A stretch of DNA of 64,000 nt from Neobacillus massiliamazoniensis (lineage in GTDB: Bacteria; Bacillota; Bacilli; Bacillales; Cytobacillaceae), in the NCBI RefSeq assembly GCF_001048695.1, contig NZ_CVRB01000001.1, positions 1,302,001 to 1,366,000 of the forward strand. The letters are read 5' to 3'. A program made the position numbers and the translations under genes. Below the pieces are notes generated by a model, which did no database searches, had not been told where the DNA came from, and saw only the letters and a program-made list of their open reading frames with translations. Positions 28,303-37,838 of the stretch are shown here, one piece after another; within the stretch, counting starts at the first letter, position 1, and each line of letters starts with the position of its first letter.

Positions 28303-29367
28303 ATGCTTTATCTAACCTTGATAATATGTTTTGTACTCTCCATTCTTATCACCCCACTCATTAAAAAATTTGCCCTAGTAATGGGGGCAACGGATCAGCC
28401 AAGCCAACGAAAGATACATCAAACCATTATGCCTAGGCTTGGTGGCTTAGCAATCTTTATAAGTTTTATGGTAGGAATGATTTTTCTAAGGCCTGAAAGC
28501 CCTTCTTTCGTAGCGATTATGCTTGGATGTCTCATTATTGTTGGGACAGGCATTCTTGACGACCTGTTTGAACTCTCAGCAAGGTATAAGCTGGTGGGGG
28601 AGCTAGCAGCCGCCATAACAGTTGTATTTTGGGGAGACCTGCAAGTTAATTTTGTGAATTTGCCGTTCGGGGGACAGCTTGAATTTGGTTTATTTAGTAT
28701 TCCTATTACGATTATTTGGATTGTCGGGATCACCAATGCCATTAATTTAATAGACGGTCTTGATGGTCTGGCAGCAGGAGTTTCCTCAATTGCTCTTATC
28801 ACGATTTCGGGTATGGCCATTCTTCAGGGAAATGTTTTTGTCGTAACTGTCGGTCTGATTTTACTCGCAAGCACTTTAGGTTTTTTGTTTTACAATTTTC
28901 ATCCTGCCAGCATTTTCATGGGGGATACAGGGGCGTTATTTCTTGGATTCTCTATTTCTGTGCTATCGCTACTTGGCTTTAAGAATGTTACATTTATTTC
29001 TTTTATTGTTCCAATCATCATCTTAGGAGTGCCGATTTCGGATACTATTTTCGCGATTCTAAGAAGGATTATTAACAAAACACCATTATCGGCACCAGAT
29101 AAATTTCATCTACACCATTGTATGCTTCGCTTAGGATTTACCCATCGACAAGCGGTTTTATTAATTTATGCGCTCGCAGCATTTTTTGGTCTCGTTGCCG
29201 TTATTTATTCTCAGGCAAGGCTTGGCGGTGCCTTTTTCCTCATGGCTATCGTCATTCTCTTAATTGAACTCATTGCCGAGAAAATCGGCCTAATGGGGAA
29301 GGACTTCCACCCATTGTTAAAAATAATGCGGAATTTACGATCAACAGCCATTCGAAATCGTCCATAA
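28303..29367 (+). CDS. tagO: Undecaprenyl-phosphate GlcNAc-1-phosphate transferase (TagO), copy 2
   Basis: 354 residues, AAGGAGG 7 nt upstream. Same layout and motifs as copy 1: KIHQTIMPRLGG, LDDLFELSA, NAINLIDGLDGLAAG, MGDTGALFLGF and DKFHLHHCML. By position (next to yvyE and degS) this is the orthologue of B. subtilis tagO. The two copies differ at many conserved positions but not at catalytic motifs, so both may be active, possibly for different polymers or conditions. Confidence 0.9.
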   Translation: MLYLTLIICFVLSILITPLIKKFALVMGATDQPSQRKIHQTIMPRLGGLAIFISFMVGMIFLRPESPSFVAIMLGCLIIVGTGILDDLFELSARYKLVGELAAAITVVFWGDLQVNFVNLPFGGQLEFGLFSIPITIIWIVGITNAINLIDGLDGLAAGVSSIALITISGMAILQGNVFVVTVGLILLASTLGFLFYNFHPASIFMGDTGALFLGFSISVLSLLGFKNVTFISFIVPIIILGVPISDTIFAILRRIINKTPLSAPDKFHLHHCMLRLGFTHRQAVLLIYALAAFFGLVAVIYSQARLGGAFFLMAIVILLIELIAEKIGLMGKDFHPLLKIMRNLRSTAIRNRP

Positions 29368-29370
29368 AAA

Positions 29371-29400
29371 AGGGGCTCAGGCAAACTTGAGCCCCTTTCT
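29371..29400. terminator. Bidirectional terminator between tagO copy 2 and yvyE
   Basis: AAAAAAGGGGCTCA-GGCAAACT-TGAGCCCCTTTCTTTTT. Symmetric stem with A- and T-rich sides between convergent genes. Confidence 0.88.
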
Positions 29401-29402
29401 TT

Positions 29403-30029
29403 TTACTCTTCAAGGTAGACGATTTCGCCCTTTTCCAACCGACACTGACCGTTTGTGAGTTCAACTGCCCAATCCCTAAACGATGTAACCTGGTCAACAT
29501 TAACATAAACCTCGATTGTTACGGTATCTAGATAATGAATATCTTTGATTTTATAGTCAGATGCCCGAATATCCTTCTCTATCTTTCCAAGCCATGTGTA
29601 GTCAATGATGACGTTCATCACTTGAACAAGGCGTCTTTCGACAATTCCTGTCGCGTCTAAGCCCTCGGAGGTTGCTTTTCCATATGCCCGAATCAGGCCG
29701 CCGGCACCAAGCTTGATACCGCCAAAGTAACGGGTAACCACTACAACGGTATCTTTTAGGTTTCTCTTTTTTAAAACTTCAAGCATGGGTACACCTGCTG
29801 TTCCACTTGGTTCCCCGTCGTCATTTGCCTTCTGAATTTGATCGTGCTCACCAATTAAATATGCAGAACAATTATGTGTGGCGTTCCAATGCTTTTTTTT
29901 GATGGCTAGAATGAATTCCTGGGCTTCACTTTCTGTTTCTGCCCTTTTTATGTGCGCGATGAATCGGGATTTTTGAATGTTGATTTCATGCTCGCCTTCT
30001 TTTTTAACGGTGAAATAACTAGGTAGCAT
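29403..30029 (-). CDS. yvyE: YvyE/YigZ family protein (IMPACT family)
   Basis: 208 residues. The N-terminal domain (about 15-125) has the family signature GEPSGTAGVPMLEVL followed by VTRYFGGIKLGAGGLIRAYG; the C-terminal domain (about 135-205) has the EF-G V-like fold expected for the family. The biochemical role is unclear; relatives are linked to translation control. Its place beside degS and tagO is the same as in B. subtilis. Confidence 0.9.
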   Translation of the reverse strand: MLPSYFTVKKEGEHEINIQKSRFIAHIKRAETESEAQEFILAIKKKHWNATHNCSAYLIGEHDQIQKANDDGEPSGTAGVPMLEVLKKRNLKDTVVVVTRYFGGIKLGAGGLIRAYGKATSEGLDATGIVERRLVQVMNVIIDYTWLGKIEKDIRASDYKIKDIHYLDTVTIEVYVNVDQVTSFRDWAVELTNGQCRLEKGEIVYLEE

Positions 30030-30279
30030 AACAGGCTCCTTTCTACTTTTCTTAGAAAAAACATTGATGTAATATATCCTTAACGTGAAGGTAAAATTCG
30101 CATGATATAATAATCCGAGTTATGATAAAAGGTGTTGGCTCACAGAATTTTGATAGAACGCTATCATTATACTACTTTTTACTAGCCATTGTAGGGAATT
30201 GTTATTAAATAGGTGCATTCACAACAATTTCCTGTTACAATTTCATAAAAAATAAAAACCTCTATGGAGGGTTTTTGGC

Positions 30280-31437
30280 ATGAAAATTAATCAAATGAAT
30301 ATGAAATCGCTTGATGAAATTCGTCAAGAAATGATTGAAACCGTAACCTGTAGTAAAAGTGATATTTTTCAAATCTGTGAACAATCCCGCCATGACTACG
30401 AAGAGATGAAAAATGAATTAAGCAATATCAAGCAATCAATGGTCTTGCTGAATGAAGAAGGGGATCAACTAGAAGAGCAAGTTCAACAGGCGAGAATCAG
30501 GCTGTCAGAGGTCAGTGTGAATTTTAAAAGTTATACGGAGGCCGAGGTTCGTGAAGCCTATGAAATTGCCCACGAACTGCAAATGGACCTTTCTCTTAAC
30601 TCGCAGTTCAAAAAACAGCTTTTGGAAAAAAGAAATGATCTAGAGCGTAGGCTTATAGGCTTAGATGAAACGATTCATCGTGCAGATCAGCTCATTTCGC
30701 AAATCTCAGTTGTCATGAATTACATGGATAGTGAAATGGGTGAAATGATAGAAGATGCAAAAGCTAAACAAGACTTCGGCTTGAAAATCATTGAAGCCCA
30801 GGAAGAAGAGCGTAAACGTCTCTCAAGGGAGATTCACGATGGTCCTGCGCAAATGCTTGCGAATGTCATTATGCGTTCGGATCTGTTTGAGCGTGTTTTT
30901 CGTGAGCAGGGACCAGATGAGGCCTTTTCGGAAATGCAAAGCTTCAAAAAAATGGTTCGTTCCGCCCTTTATGAGGTTCGTCGGATTATTTATGACTTAC
31001 GGCCTATGGCCTTGGATGACTTAGGTCTTGTACCTACCCTCAGAAAATACTTGCAAACTATCGAAGAATATCATAAGCATTCAAAAATTACCTTCATCAG
31101 TATTGGAGAGGAAAAGAGACTACCAGCAAAATATGAAGTGGCTCTGTTCCGAATGATTCAAGAATCGGTTCAAAATGCTCTTAAGCATGCGAACGCTTGC
31201 GAAATTAAGGTGAATTTAGAAATGACGACAACGTCCATTAACGTAACCATCAAGGATAATGGTGTTGGCTTTGATATCGCGCAAAAGAAGAAAGATTCCT
31301 TTGGAATTATTGGAATGCGTGAACGTGTGCATTTGCTTGATGGAGAAATCAGCATTGCTTCCAAAATTGGCAATGGAACGACAGTGTCTATCATAGTTCC
31401 ATTAATTAATTTATACGGGGAAAAACTATCAAAATGA
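30280..31437 (+). CDS. degS: Sensor histidine kinase DegS
   Basis: 385 residues, with no transmembrane segment. A long coiled coil (about 30-180) leads to the HisKA_3 box [15 protein letters not shown] with His near 186. HATPase domain about 280-380 with SVQNALKHA and DNGVGFD, then [27 protein letters not shown] precedes the ATG. It phosphorylates DegU, controlling degradative enzymes, competence and motility or biofilm choices. The length and domain plan are those of B. subtilis DegS. Confidence 0.95.
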   Translation: MKINQMNMKSLDEIRQEMIETVTCSKSDIFQICEQSRHDYEEMKNELSNIKQSMVLLNEEGDQLEEQVQQARIRLSEVSVNFKSYTEAEVREAYEIAHELQMDLSLNSQFKKQLLEKRNDLERRLIGLDETIHRADQLISQISVVMNYMDSEMGEMIEDAKAKQDFGLKIIEAQEEERKRLSREIHDGPAQMLANVIMRSDLFERVFREQGPDEAFSEMQSFKKMVRSALYEVRRIIYDLRPMALDDLGLVPTLRKYLQTIEEYHKHSKITFISIGEEKRLPAKYEVALFRMIQESVQNALKHANACEIKVNLEMTTTSINVTIKDNGVGFDIAQKKKDSFGIIGMRERVHLLDGEISIASKIGNGTTVSIIVPLINLYGEKLSK

Positions 31438-31454
31438 ATAAGGAGGCGATAAAA

Positions 31455-32141
31455 TTGACCACTAAAATTGCTATTATTGACGACCATCAACTTTTCAGAG
31501 AAGGAGTAAAAAGAATTCTCGAATTTGAAAAATCCTTTCAAGTAGTAGCTGAAGGGAATGATGGCAGCGAAGCATTAGGAATTGTAAAAGAGAACAGACC
31601 AGATGTAGTAATTATGGATATCAACATGCCACATATGAACGGGATTGAAGCCACTCGCGAGTTGGTTGAAAAATACTCTGAAACGAAAGTGATAATTTTA
31701 TCGATACATGACGATGAAAACTATGTGACCCATGCCCTTCAAACAGGTGCACAAGGCTATCTGTTGAAGGAAATGGATGCGGATGCCCTCATTGAAGCAG
31801 TAAAGGTCGTCGCGGAAGGTGGTTCTTACCTTCATCCAAAGGTGACCCATAACCTCGTGAAAGAATATCGAAGACTAGCAGCGGGTCATGCTAATGGAGG
31901 CGGGACAGCTGTTCAGATCATCGAGATTCGCCGTCCCTTGCATTTGTTGACGCGCCGCGAGTGTGAGGTGCTACAAATGCTTGCGGACGGAAAAAGCAAC
32001 CGTGGCATCGGAGAAGCCTTATTTATTAGCGAAAAAACTGTCAAAAACCATGTAAGTAATATTTTACAAAAAATGAATGTCAACGACCGCACCCAAGCTG
32101 TCGTCGTTGCGATTAAAAACGGTTGGGTGGAAGTAAGATAA
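31455..32141 (+). CDS. degU: Response regulator DegU
   Basis: TTG 31455 is the likely start, since AAGGAGG lies 8 nt upstream and the product then begins [10 protein letters not shown] like B. subtilis DegU; an ATG at 31434 overlaps the degS stop but has no good ribosome site. 228 residues: receiver domain with Asp near 55 in VIMDINMP, Lys in [10 protein letters not shown], and a LuxR-type DNA-binding domain ([29 protein letters not shown]). The region around 150-160, with [11 protein letters not shown], differs from B. subtilis and is probably a linker. Confidence 0.95.
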   Translation: MTTKIAIIDDHQLFREGVKRILEFEKSFQVVAEGNDGSEALGIVKENRPDVVIMDINMPHMNGIEATRELVEKYSETKVIILSIHDDENYVTHALQTGAQGYLLKEMDADALIEAVKVVAEGGSYLHPKVTHNLVKEYRRLAAGHANGGGTAVQIIEIRRPLHLLTRRECEVLQMLADGKSNRGIGEALFISEKTVKNHVSNILQKMNVNDRTQAVVVAIKNGWVEVR

Positions 32142-32152
32142 TCGTTTTTTTT

Positions 32153-32187
32153 TAGAGCATGCTCAAAGTAGAGCATGTTCTTTTTTT
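32153..32187 (+). terminator. Terminator of degSU
   Basis: AGAGCATGCTC-AAAGTA-GAGCATGTTCT followed by T7. Confidence 0.88.
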
Positions 32188-32259
32188 GGAATAAAAAATG
32201 CAAATTCCTTCTTTTTCATATAAAATATTTAATAGAAAAAATCATAAGGATGTGTATAT

Positions 32260-33099
32260 ATGAAAACAGCTGTTGTCACAGATAGCACAGCATACATCCC
32301 GAAGGAAATGCTCGATAAATGGAATATATATATGGTTCCTCTTAATATCATTTTCGGAACGGAGGTCTATCGGGAAGAGATTGATATTAAGTGGAAGGAG
32401 TTTTACGAAGAAGTTAAGACCAAAAATCTCCCCACCACTTCGCAGCCGCCAGTCGGCCAGTTTGTCGAACTGTTTGAGATGCTGGCCAAAGACTACGATG
32501 CCGTTATTAGCATTCATCTTTCAAGCGGTATCAGCGGTACATATCAAGGGGCCGTCACGGCCAGTTCAATGGTGGAAGGCATCAAGGTCTTCCCATATGA
32601 CTCCGAAATTAGCTGCATGGCTCAAGGGCTTTATGTCCTAGAGGCGGCAGAGTGGGCATCACGGGGAGAAGCCCCAGAAGCAATTCTGGCACGTCTAGAA
32701 GAGCTGAAAAAAACGACTCGTGCTTATTTTATGGTCGATGACTTATCACACCTCCAGCGTGGTGGCCGGCTTTCAAGCGCCCAAGCGATCATCGGCAGTC
32801 TCCTTCAGGTAAAACCACTGCTCCATTTTGAAAATAAGGTCATTGTTCCTTTCGAAAAAATTCGCACCCGCAAAAAAGCAATGAAGCGCATCGTCGACCT
32901 GCTTGGCGAAGATGCATTGCGCGGCGGCTCCTACCGGGGTGTCATCATCCACGCTAACCGTGAAAAGGAAGCGGAGGAATGGCGAGCCGAACTGGAAGCC
33001 CTATACCCAAACGTTGAATTTTTAATCAGTTACTTCGGCGCAGTCATCGGTACCCACCTCGGCGAAGGCGCCATGGGCATGTGCTGGATGAAAAAATAA
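32260..33099 (+). CDS. degV: DegV family fatty-acid-binding protein
   Basis: 279 residues. N-terminal VTDSTAYIP with the conserved Ser/Thr of the fatty-acid site, HLSSGISGTYQGA near 90, and the C-terminal EGAMGMCW end are typical of the DegV (YviA) family. Relatives such as FakB bind acyl chains for the FakA kinase. It directly follows degSU as in B. subtilis. Downstream it is separated from the com genes by a 1.2-kb repeat array. Confidence 0.92.
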   Translation: MKTAVVTDSTAYIPKEMLDKWNIYMVPLNIIFGTEVYREEIDIKWKEFYEEVKTKNLPTTSQPPVGQFVELFEMLAKDYDAVISIHLSSGISGTYQGAVTASSMVEGIKVFPYDSEISCMAQGLYVLEAAEWASRGEAPEAILARLEELKKTTRAYFMVDDLSHLQRGGRLSSAQAIIGSLLQVKPLLHFENKVIVPFEKIRTRKKAMKRIVDLLGEDALRGGSYRGVIIHANREKEAEEWRAELEALYPNVEFLISYFGAVIGTHLGEGAMGMCWMKK

Positions 33100-33110
33100 A
33101 AAATTTGTTG

Positions 33111-33140
33111 CCATTCCGGCTTTGGGCCGGAATGGTTTTT
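33111..33140 (+). terminator. Terminator of degV
   Basis: CCATTCCGGC-TTTG-GGCCGGAATGG followed by TTTTT. Confidence 0.9.
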
Positions 33141-33149
33141 CAATTTGTT

Positions 33150-34325
33150 CGGTTCTTTCGCGGAAATATAGGAGAATTCCGCGGGAAAAATGCAAAAGTC
33201 CGCGGAATAAAACCCAATCTTCGCGGAATTAATCCGAAGATCCGCGGAAATAACTCGAAACTCGGCGGAATCCCGTTGTCTCAGCTTGTGAAAAATAGGA
33301 GCTCGCCTACTTCGAGAAGAGCGTTCGCGGAAATATAGGAGAACTCCGCGGAAAAAATGCAAAAGTCCGCGGAATAACCCCCAATCTTCGCGGAATTAAT
33401 CCGAATATCCGCGGAAATAACTCGAAACTCGGCGGAATCCCATTGTCTCAGCCAGTAAAAATAGGAGCTCGCCCCCTTCGCAAAGGGCGTTCGCGGAAAT
33501 ATAGGAGAATCCCGCGGGAAAAAAGTGAAAGTCCGCGGAATAACCCCCAATCTACGTGGAATTAATCCGAATATCCGCGGAAATAACTCGAAACTCGGCG
33601 GAATCCCATCGTCTCATCCAGTGAAAAAAGGAGATCACCTCCTTCGTAAAGGGCGTTCGCGGAAATAAAGGAGAATCCCGCGGAAAAAATGCAAAAGTCC
33701 GCGGAATAAAACCCAATCTACGCGGAATTAATCCGAATATCCGCGGAATTAGCTCGAAACTCGGCGGAATTCCGTCGTAACAGCCAATAAAAATAGGAGC
33801 TCGCCACCTTCGAGAAGGGCGTTCGCGGAAATAAAGGAGAATCCCGCGGGAAAAATGCAAAAGTCCGCGGAATAAAACCTAATATGCACGGAATTAATCC
33901 GAATATCCGCGGAATTAGCTCGAAAATCGGCGGAAACCCATTGTCTCAGCCAGTAAAAAGAGGAGCTCGCCCCCTTCGAGAAGGGCGTTCGCGGAAATAT
34001 AGGAGAACTCCGCGGAAAAAATGCAAAAGTCCGCGGAATAACCCCCGATCATCGCTGAATTAATTCGAATATCCGCGGAAATAGATCGAAACTCGGCGGA
34101 ATCCCGTTGTCTCAGCCAGTAAAAAGAGGAGCTCTCCCTCTTCGTAAAGGGCGTTCGCGGAAATATAGGAGAATCCCACGTAAAAAATGCAAAAGTCCGC
34201 GGAATAAAACCCAATCTTCGCGGAATAACCCCCAATCTTCGCGGAATTAATCCGAATATCCGCGGAATTAGCTCGAAACTCCACGGAATCCCAGAGTCCT
34301 AGCCAGTTAAAAATAGGAGCTTTTA
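33150..34325. repeat. Seven-unit tandem array of 21-nt phased GCGGAA repeats
   Basis: GCGGAA cores occur every 21 nt: 33160, 33181, 33202, 33223, 33244, 33265 in the first unit. The following units begin at 33327, 33493, 33659, 33825, 33991 and 34157, so the higher-order period is 166-167 nt. Each unit is six cores (seven in the last) plus a constant linker of about 61 nt with CTCAGCCAGTAAAA, GGAGCTCGCC and a hairpin CGCCCCCTTC/GAAGGGCG. Spacers between cores are AT-rich and differ by position but are alike between units. Minus-strand frames give heptapeptide repeats (21 nt = 7 codons), yet the 166-nt unit changes frame each time, so I regard it as non-coding. Confidence 0.92.
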
Positions 34326-34434
34326 ATTTAGTTTTCTCAATCAACCTTCCATAAAAAAGAATTTTCGACAAAATGCAGGAAAGAGCGACATAAATGGAGA
34401 ATTATTTTAAAAAAACAAAAGGAGTGATGATTCT

Positions 34435-35391
34435 TTGATATTAAAAGATCTAACGCCGCCTGATAGGCTCATTTTGACCGAGCGATTAGAAAGGAGACTC
34501 ATAATTGGTCATCATAAACACTCAGAAGTAGAACGGTCTTTAGCCAAAAGACGAGCCGGTTATTGGGGCGAAATCACATTAAATAAGTTTTTAAAAGAAC
34601 TTCCGCAAAGTAAATACCACATTTTCCATGACCTCCAACTCCAAATTGAAGGCGTACACTTCCAAATCGATGCACTTCTCCTAACCAAGTACTATATTCT
34701 CATCATCGAAGCGAAAAATATTATAGGACCATTGACCTTTGATAGCATTTTCAAACAGTTGATCCGTAATCAAGACGGTAAGGAAGAAATTTTTGAAGAT
34801 CCCCGCGTCCAAGCAAAATATCATCAAATCCTATTAAATCGCTGGTTGCGGTATCACGGGTTTAATTTGCTGCCGGTAGAACATCTTGTTTTTTTCAGCA
34901 GCCACCATTCTTATTTGAAAACCAAGCCTAGTGACACCTCAGATTTCAGCAAAGTGTGCAAGGCCAGAGAAATTTTTCTAAAAATAAATGATTTCGAAAA
35001 TGAATATCGCCGAAAAAAAATAGACCAGCAAGCAGCAGATGACTTGGGAAATTTCATAATAAGTCAACATACCCCAAAAACGATCAATATTCTTGAAGAA
35101 TTCCATCTCACCACAAAGAATATTCGAACAGGAACGTGCTGCCCTAATTGTTCATTTACACCGATGATTTATGTGAGGGGAATATGGTCATGCCCGTCGT
35201 GCAAGCAAAAATCAAAGGATGCCCATCTAGAGGGAATCGGTGATTATCTCTATTTGATCAAACCTACAATAACAAACTCAGAATTCCGCGAGTTTTTTCA
35301 TCTCCCAAACAATAATGTCCCACAAAAAATGCTCCAATCATCCAATTTAAATAGCAGTGGAAAAACAAAAAATCGTTATTATTTCTTTTAA
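34435..35391 (+). CDS. NERD-domain protein with C-terminal zinc ribbon
   Basis: TTG start with AAAGGAGTG 8 nt upstream; 318 residues. A nuclease-related (NERD) domain lies at about 38-160: GYWGEITLNKFL, HDLQLQ, FQIDALLLTKYYILIIEAKN, where the Asp and the ExK of the restriction-type core are present. A zinc ribbon follows at about 237-265 (CCPNC and CPSC). Relatives occur beside DNA-handling genes. Here it ends 13 nt before comFA, so it is probably transcribed with comFA and comFC, suggesting a link to DNA uptake or processing. Confidence 0.8.
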   Translation: MILKDLTPPDRLILTERLERRLIIGHHKHSEVERSLAKRRAGYWGEITLNKFLKELPQSKYHIFHDLQLQIEGVHFQIDALLLTKYYILIIEAKNIIGPLTFDSIFKQLIRNQDGKEEIFEDPRVQAKYHQILLNRWLRYHGFNLLPVEHLVFFSSHHSYLKTKPSDTSDFSKVCKAREIFLKINDFENEYRRKKIDQQAADDLGNFIISQHTPKTINILEEFHLTTKNIRTGTCCPNCSFTPMIYVRGIWSCPSCKQKSKDAHLEGIGDYLYLIKPTITNSEFREFFHLPNNNVPQKMLQSSNLNSSGKTKNRYYFF

Positions 35392-35404
35392 AGAAGGTGA
35401 AAGC

Positions 35405-36883
35405 ATGCGCTTTGCAACTAAAAATGGGATCTTATTTCCCCGAAAAGAGGATTCGCTCCCCATTTCAAAAATCTCAAACCTCCTCCAGCCGCCTCTGAAT
35501 CCACACTACTCCTTTAGCAGCAAGCTGCAGGAGCTCCTTACTGGCAAACAGCTCCTCCTAGATGACCTTCCATTTTCACTCATAGACATCCAAGAACATT
35601 ATGAAAATGGTTATGTTACATACCGGAAAGGGATTATTTACAACGGAAAAAGACCAACGTGCACAAGGTGTGGAAACAATGATCCGTATTGGTTTGCTAC
35701 CATGCCATGTGCGCGGTGCGGGGAACAATGTCTTTATTGCCGCCATTGCATCATGATGGGGCGAATCAACGAGTGCACGCCGCTCATTGGCTGGAATGGA
35801 CCGACACCTCACTCAGAGAACTTATCGAAATTAGATTGGAAGGGGAATTTATCGAAGGGTCAACAAGAGGCTTCTGACAGAGTTGTAGCGGCCATTCAGC
35901 AAAATAAAGAGCTGCTTGTCTGGGCCGTATGCGGGGCTGGAAAAACAGAGATCCTTTTTAAAGGAATCGAAGCTGCACTTGTCGACCAAAACAGAGTCTG
36001 CATTGCCACACCAAGAACAGATGTAGTACTGGAACTTACTCCAAGGCTAAAAACCGTTTTTCCGCAAATCACAGTCGCCTCGCTTTATGGCGGAAGCGAA
36101 GACCGCCACCATTATGCACCATTGACAATCGCTACAACGCACCAGCTACTCCGCTTCTACGATGCCTTTGACACGCTCATTTTAGATGAGGTCGATGCAT
36201 TTCCCTACACAGTGGAAGAATCCCTCCAGCACGCGGTGGTCCAAGCGAGGAAACCGACATCAGCGATGATTTACCTAACGGCGACCCCCAATGAAAAATG
36301 GCAGCGGGAATGTCGGCAAGGAAAGAGAGCTTTTACGACCATTCCGGCCCGATTTCATCGCTATCCACTCCCTGTGCCGCGTTTCGAGTGGTGTGGCAAC
36401 TGGCAAAAGAACTTGCAAAAAGGCAAACTCCCACCGCCAATTCTCCGGTGGATTAACGAGCGGCTCGCGGTTGGCAAACAAGCATTGATCTTCTTCCCCC
36501 ATATTCCTTTCATGGAAAAAGCACTGTCACATCTCCGCCAACTTGATCAAACAATCGAAGCTGTTCATGCGGAAGACCCTGACCGGAAGGCAAAAGTCCA
36601 AAAAATGCGTTCCAAAGAAATTCCGTTACTCCTGACAACGACGATTCTTGAGCGCGGTGTTACTTTCCCGAATATCGATGTCGCAGTCATCGGGGCAGAA
36701 GATGATATTTTTACCGAAAGTGCGCTTGTTCAAATTGCCGGGAGAGCTGGTCGGAGCATAGATTACCCAGATGGGGTGGTAACTTTTTTTCATTATGGAA
36801 AGACTGAATCGATGATAAAGGCGCGAAAGCAAATCGTTTCCATGAATATGGAAGGCGTCAAAAGGGGGCTGATCGACGTATGA
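35405..36883 (+). CDS. comFA: Late competence ATPase ComFA
   Basis: ATG 35405 (GAAGGTGA 6 nt upstream) avoids overlap with the NERD gene; 492 residues. A four-CxxC zinc region (about 82-118: CTRCGNND, CARCGEQCLYCRHC) precedes a superfamily 2 helicase core: Walker A AVCGAGKTE, DEVD box LILDEVDAF, TATP, and motif VI QIAGRAGRS. It drives uptake of transforming DNA on the inner side of the membrane. The stop overlaps comFC by 4 nt. comFB, found between them in B. subtilis, is absent. Slightly longer than B. subtilis ComFA. Confidence 0.93.
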   Translation: MRFATKNGILFPRKEDSLPISKISNLLQPPLNPHYSFSSKLQELLTGKQLLLDDLPFSLIDIQEHYENGYVTYRKGIIYNGKRPTCTRCGNNDPYWFATMPCARCGEQCLYCRHCIMMGRINECTPLIGWNGPTPHSENLSKLDWKGNLSKGQQEASDRVVAAIQQNKELLVWAVCGAGKTEILFKGIEAALVDQNRVCIATPRTDVVLELTPRLKTVFPQITVASLYGGSEDRHHYAPLTIATTHQLLRFYDAFDTLILDEVDAFPYTVEESLQHAVVQARKPTSAMIYLTATPNEKWQRECRQGKRAFTTIPARFHRYPLPVPRFEWCGNWQKNLQKGKLPPPILRWINERLAVGKQALIFFPHIPFMEKALSHLRQLDQTIEAVHAEDPDRKAKVQKMRSKEIPLLLTTTILERGVTFPNIDVAVIGAEDDIFTESALVQIAGRAGRSIDYPDGVVTFFHYGKTESMIKARKQIVSMNMEGVKRGLIDV

Positions 36884-37581
36884 GCTGCTGTTTACTATGC
36901 CATGCTTCCATTTATGAGGCAATGGGCTGGAGAACCATCTTTTTGCCTGCTAAGGAACGTCTGATATGCTCCTCTTGTGAAAAAAAGCTAGAAAGAATCG
37001 AAGGAGAAACCTGTCGAATTTGTAACCGACCATTTGCATTATTAGATGATAAATTCCGCCATGGCGACATATGCCATGATTGCCTCCGTTGGGAGGAGGA
37101 CCCTGAGTGGCATGGCTTTCTCGAAAAAAATACCTCTATTTTTCATTACAATGAATTTTTCAAAGAAATCATGGCGAAGTATAAATATCGCGGTGACTAT
37201 GTGTTGTCTAAGGCTTTTGCCGAATACTTCAAGGAGGAGCTTCAAAAGACAAAATTCGACTTTTATCTGCCTATTCCATTGAGTGAAGAAAGGCTTTATG
37301 AACGGGGCTTTAATCAGGCCGAGGCGCTGATTAAGGAATCGGGATTCACACCCGCATGCATCCTCACCCGAATTCATTCAGAAAAACAATCGAAAAAATC
37401 GAGAACGGAGCGAATTCATTTCCCTCAAGTATTTCAGCTTCGTTCTGACATTCCTTTGCATGGAAAAAGGGTTGTCTTGATTGACGATATTTACACCACC
37501 GGTTCTTCATTAAGACATGCTGCGAAGCGATTAAAAGAGGCGGGGGCAGCCAGCGTTATTTCTGTTACGCTTGCAAGATAG
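36880..37581 (+). CDS. comFC: ComFC family phosphoribosyltransferase-like protein
   Basis: 233 residues, starting inside the comFA stop (ATGA). The N-terminal third has zinc-type Cys pairs (CCLLCH, CSSC, CRIC, CHDC). The rest is a phosphoribosyltransferase fold with LPIPLSEERLYERGFNQA and the PRPP-type loop VVLIDDIYTTGSS. Needed for efficient transformation in Bacillus; partner of ComFA. No flagellar gene follows, unlike in B. subtilis. Confidence 0.93.
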   Translation: MSCCLLCHASIYEAMGWRTIFLPAKERLICSSCEKKLERIEGETCRICNRPFALLDDKFRHGDICHDCLRWEEDPEWHGFLEKNTSIFHYNEFFKEIMAKYKYRGDYVLSKAFAEYFKEELQKTKFDFYLPIPLSEERLYERGFNQAEALIKESGFTPACILTRIHSEKQSKKSRTERIHFPQVFQLRSDIPLHGKRVVLIDDIYTTGSSLRHAAKRLKEAGAASVISVTLAR

Positions 37582-37804
37582 CAGCTGATTTTCGTAAGGG
37601 GTAGATAAAAAGACGGTGAACGTTCTCCGACCATTTCAACATGCTCAAAGCATAATGGTGGCAATTTAATCGTAATAATATTAAAATACAAATATAATGT
37701 AAACATCCATTTTAGTAAAAAGATACCAAATTGTAAATACCTGTGTTAAGGATTAATACTATTTCCCTGATGGTTTTGTCATTAAATCGACAAAATTTTT
37801 AACT

Positions 37805-37838
37805 GTTTTAGCAGGATTATCATAGGGTAAAATAGAAT
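37805..37838 (+). promoter_or_regulatory. Overlapping SigB- and SigH-type promoters of hpf
   Basis: SigB type: GTTTTA (37805-37810), 14 nt, GGGTAA (37825-37830). SigH type: GCAGGATTA (37811-37819), 12 nt, ATAGAAT (37832-37838). Both match consensus well. B. subtilis hpf (yvyD) is known to use SigB and SigH, which supports both. Confidence 0.7.

Noticed and set aside
33150..34325. CRISPR array
   Set aside because: Cores are 6-8 nt with a 21-nt step and the spacers are themselves repeated between units. No cas gene is present.
33150..34325. Iterons of a plasmid-type replication origin
   Set aside because: The 20-21-nt step is iteron-like, but there is no rep gene, far too many copies, and the surroundings are conserved chromosome.
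34353..34365. ComK box upstream of the NERD-comFA genes
   Set aside because: AAAAAAGAATTTT fits one AT half-box (AAAA-N5-TTTT), but no second half-box is found at an accepted distance, so I do not call the site.
33150..34371. Minus-strand ORFs of 89-110 codons with ISAD/NSAK heptapeptides as a repeat protein family
   Set aside because: The heptads follow from the 21-nt DNA repeat. The 166-nt unit shifts the frame every time, there are no ribosome sites, and the frames end irregularly.
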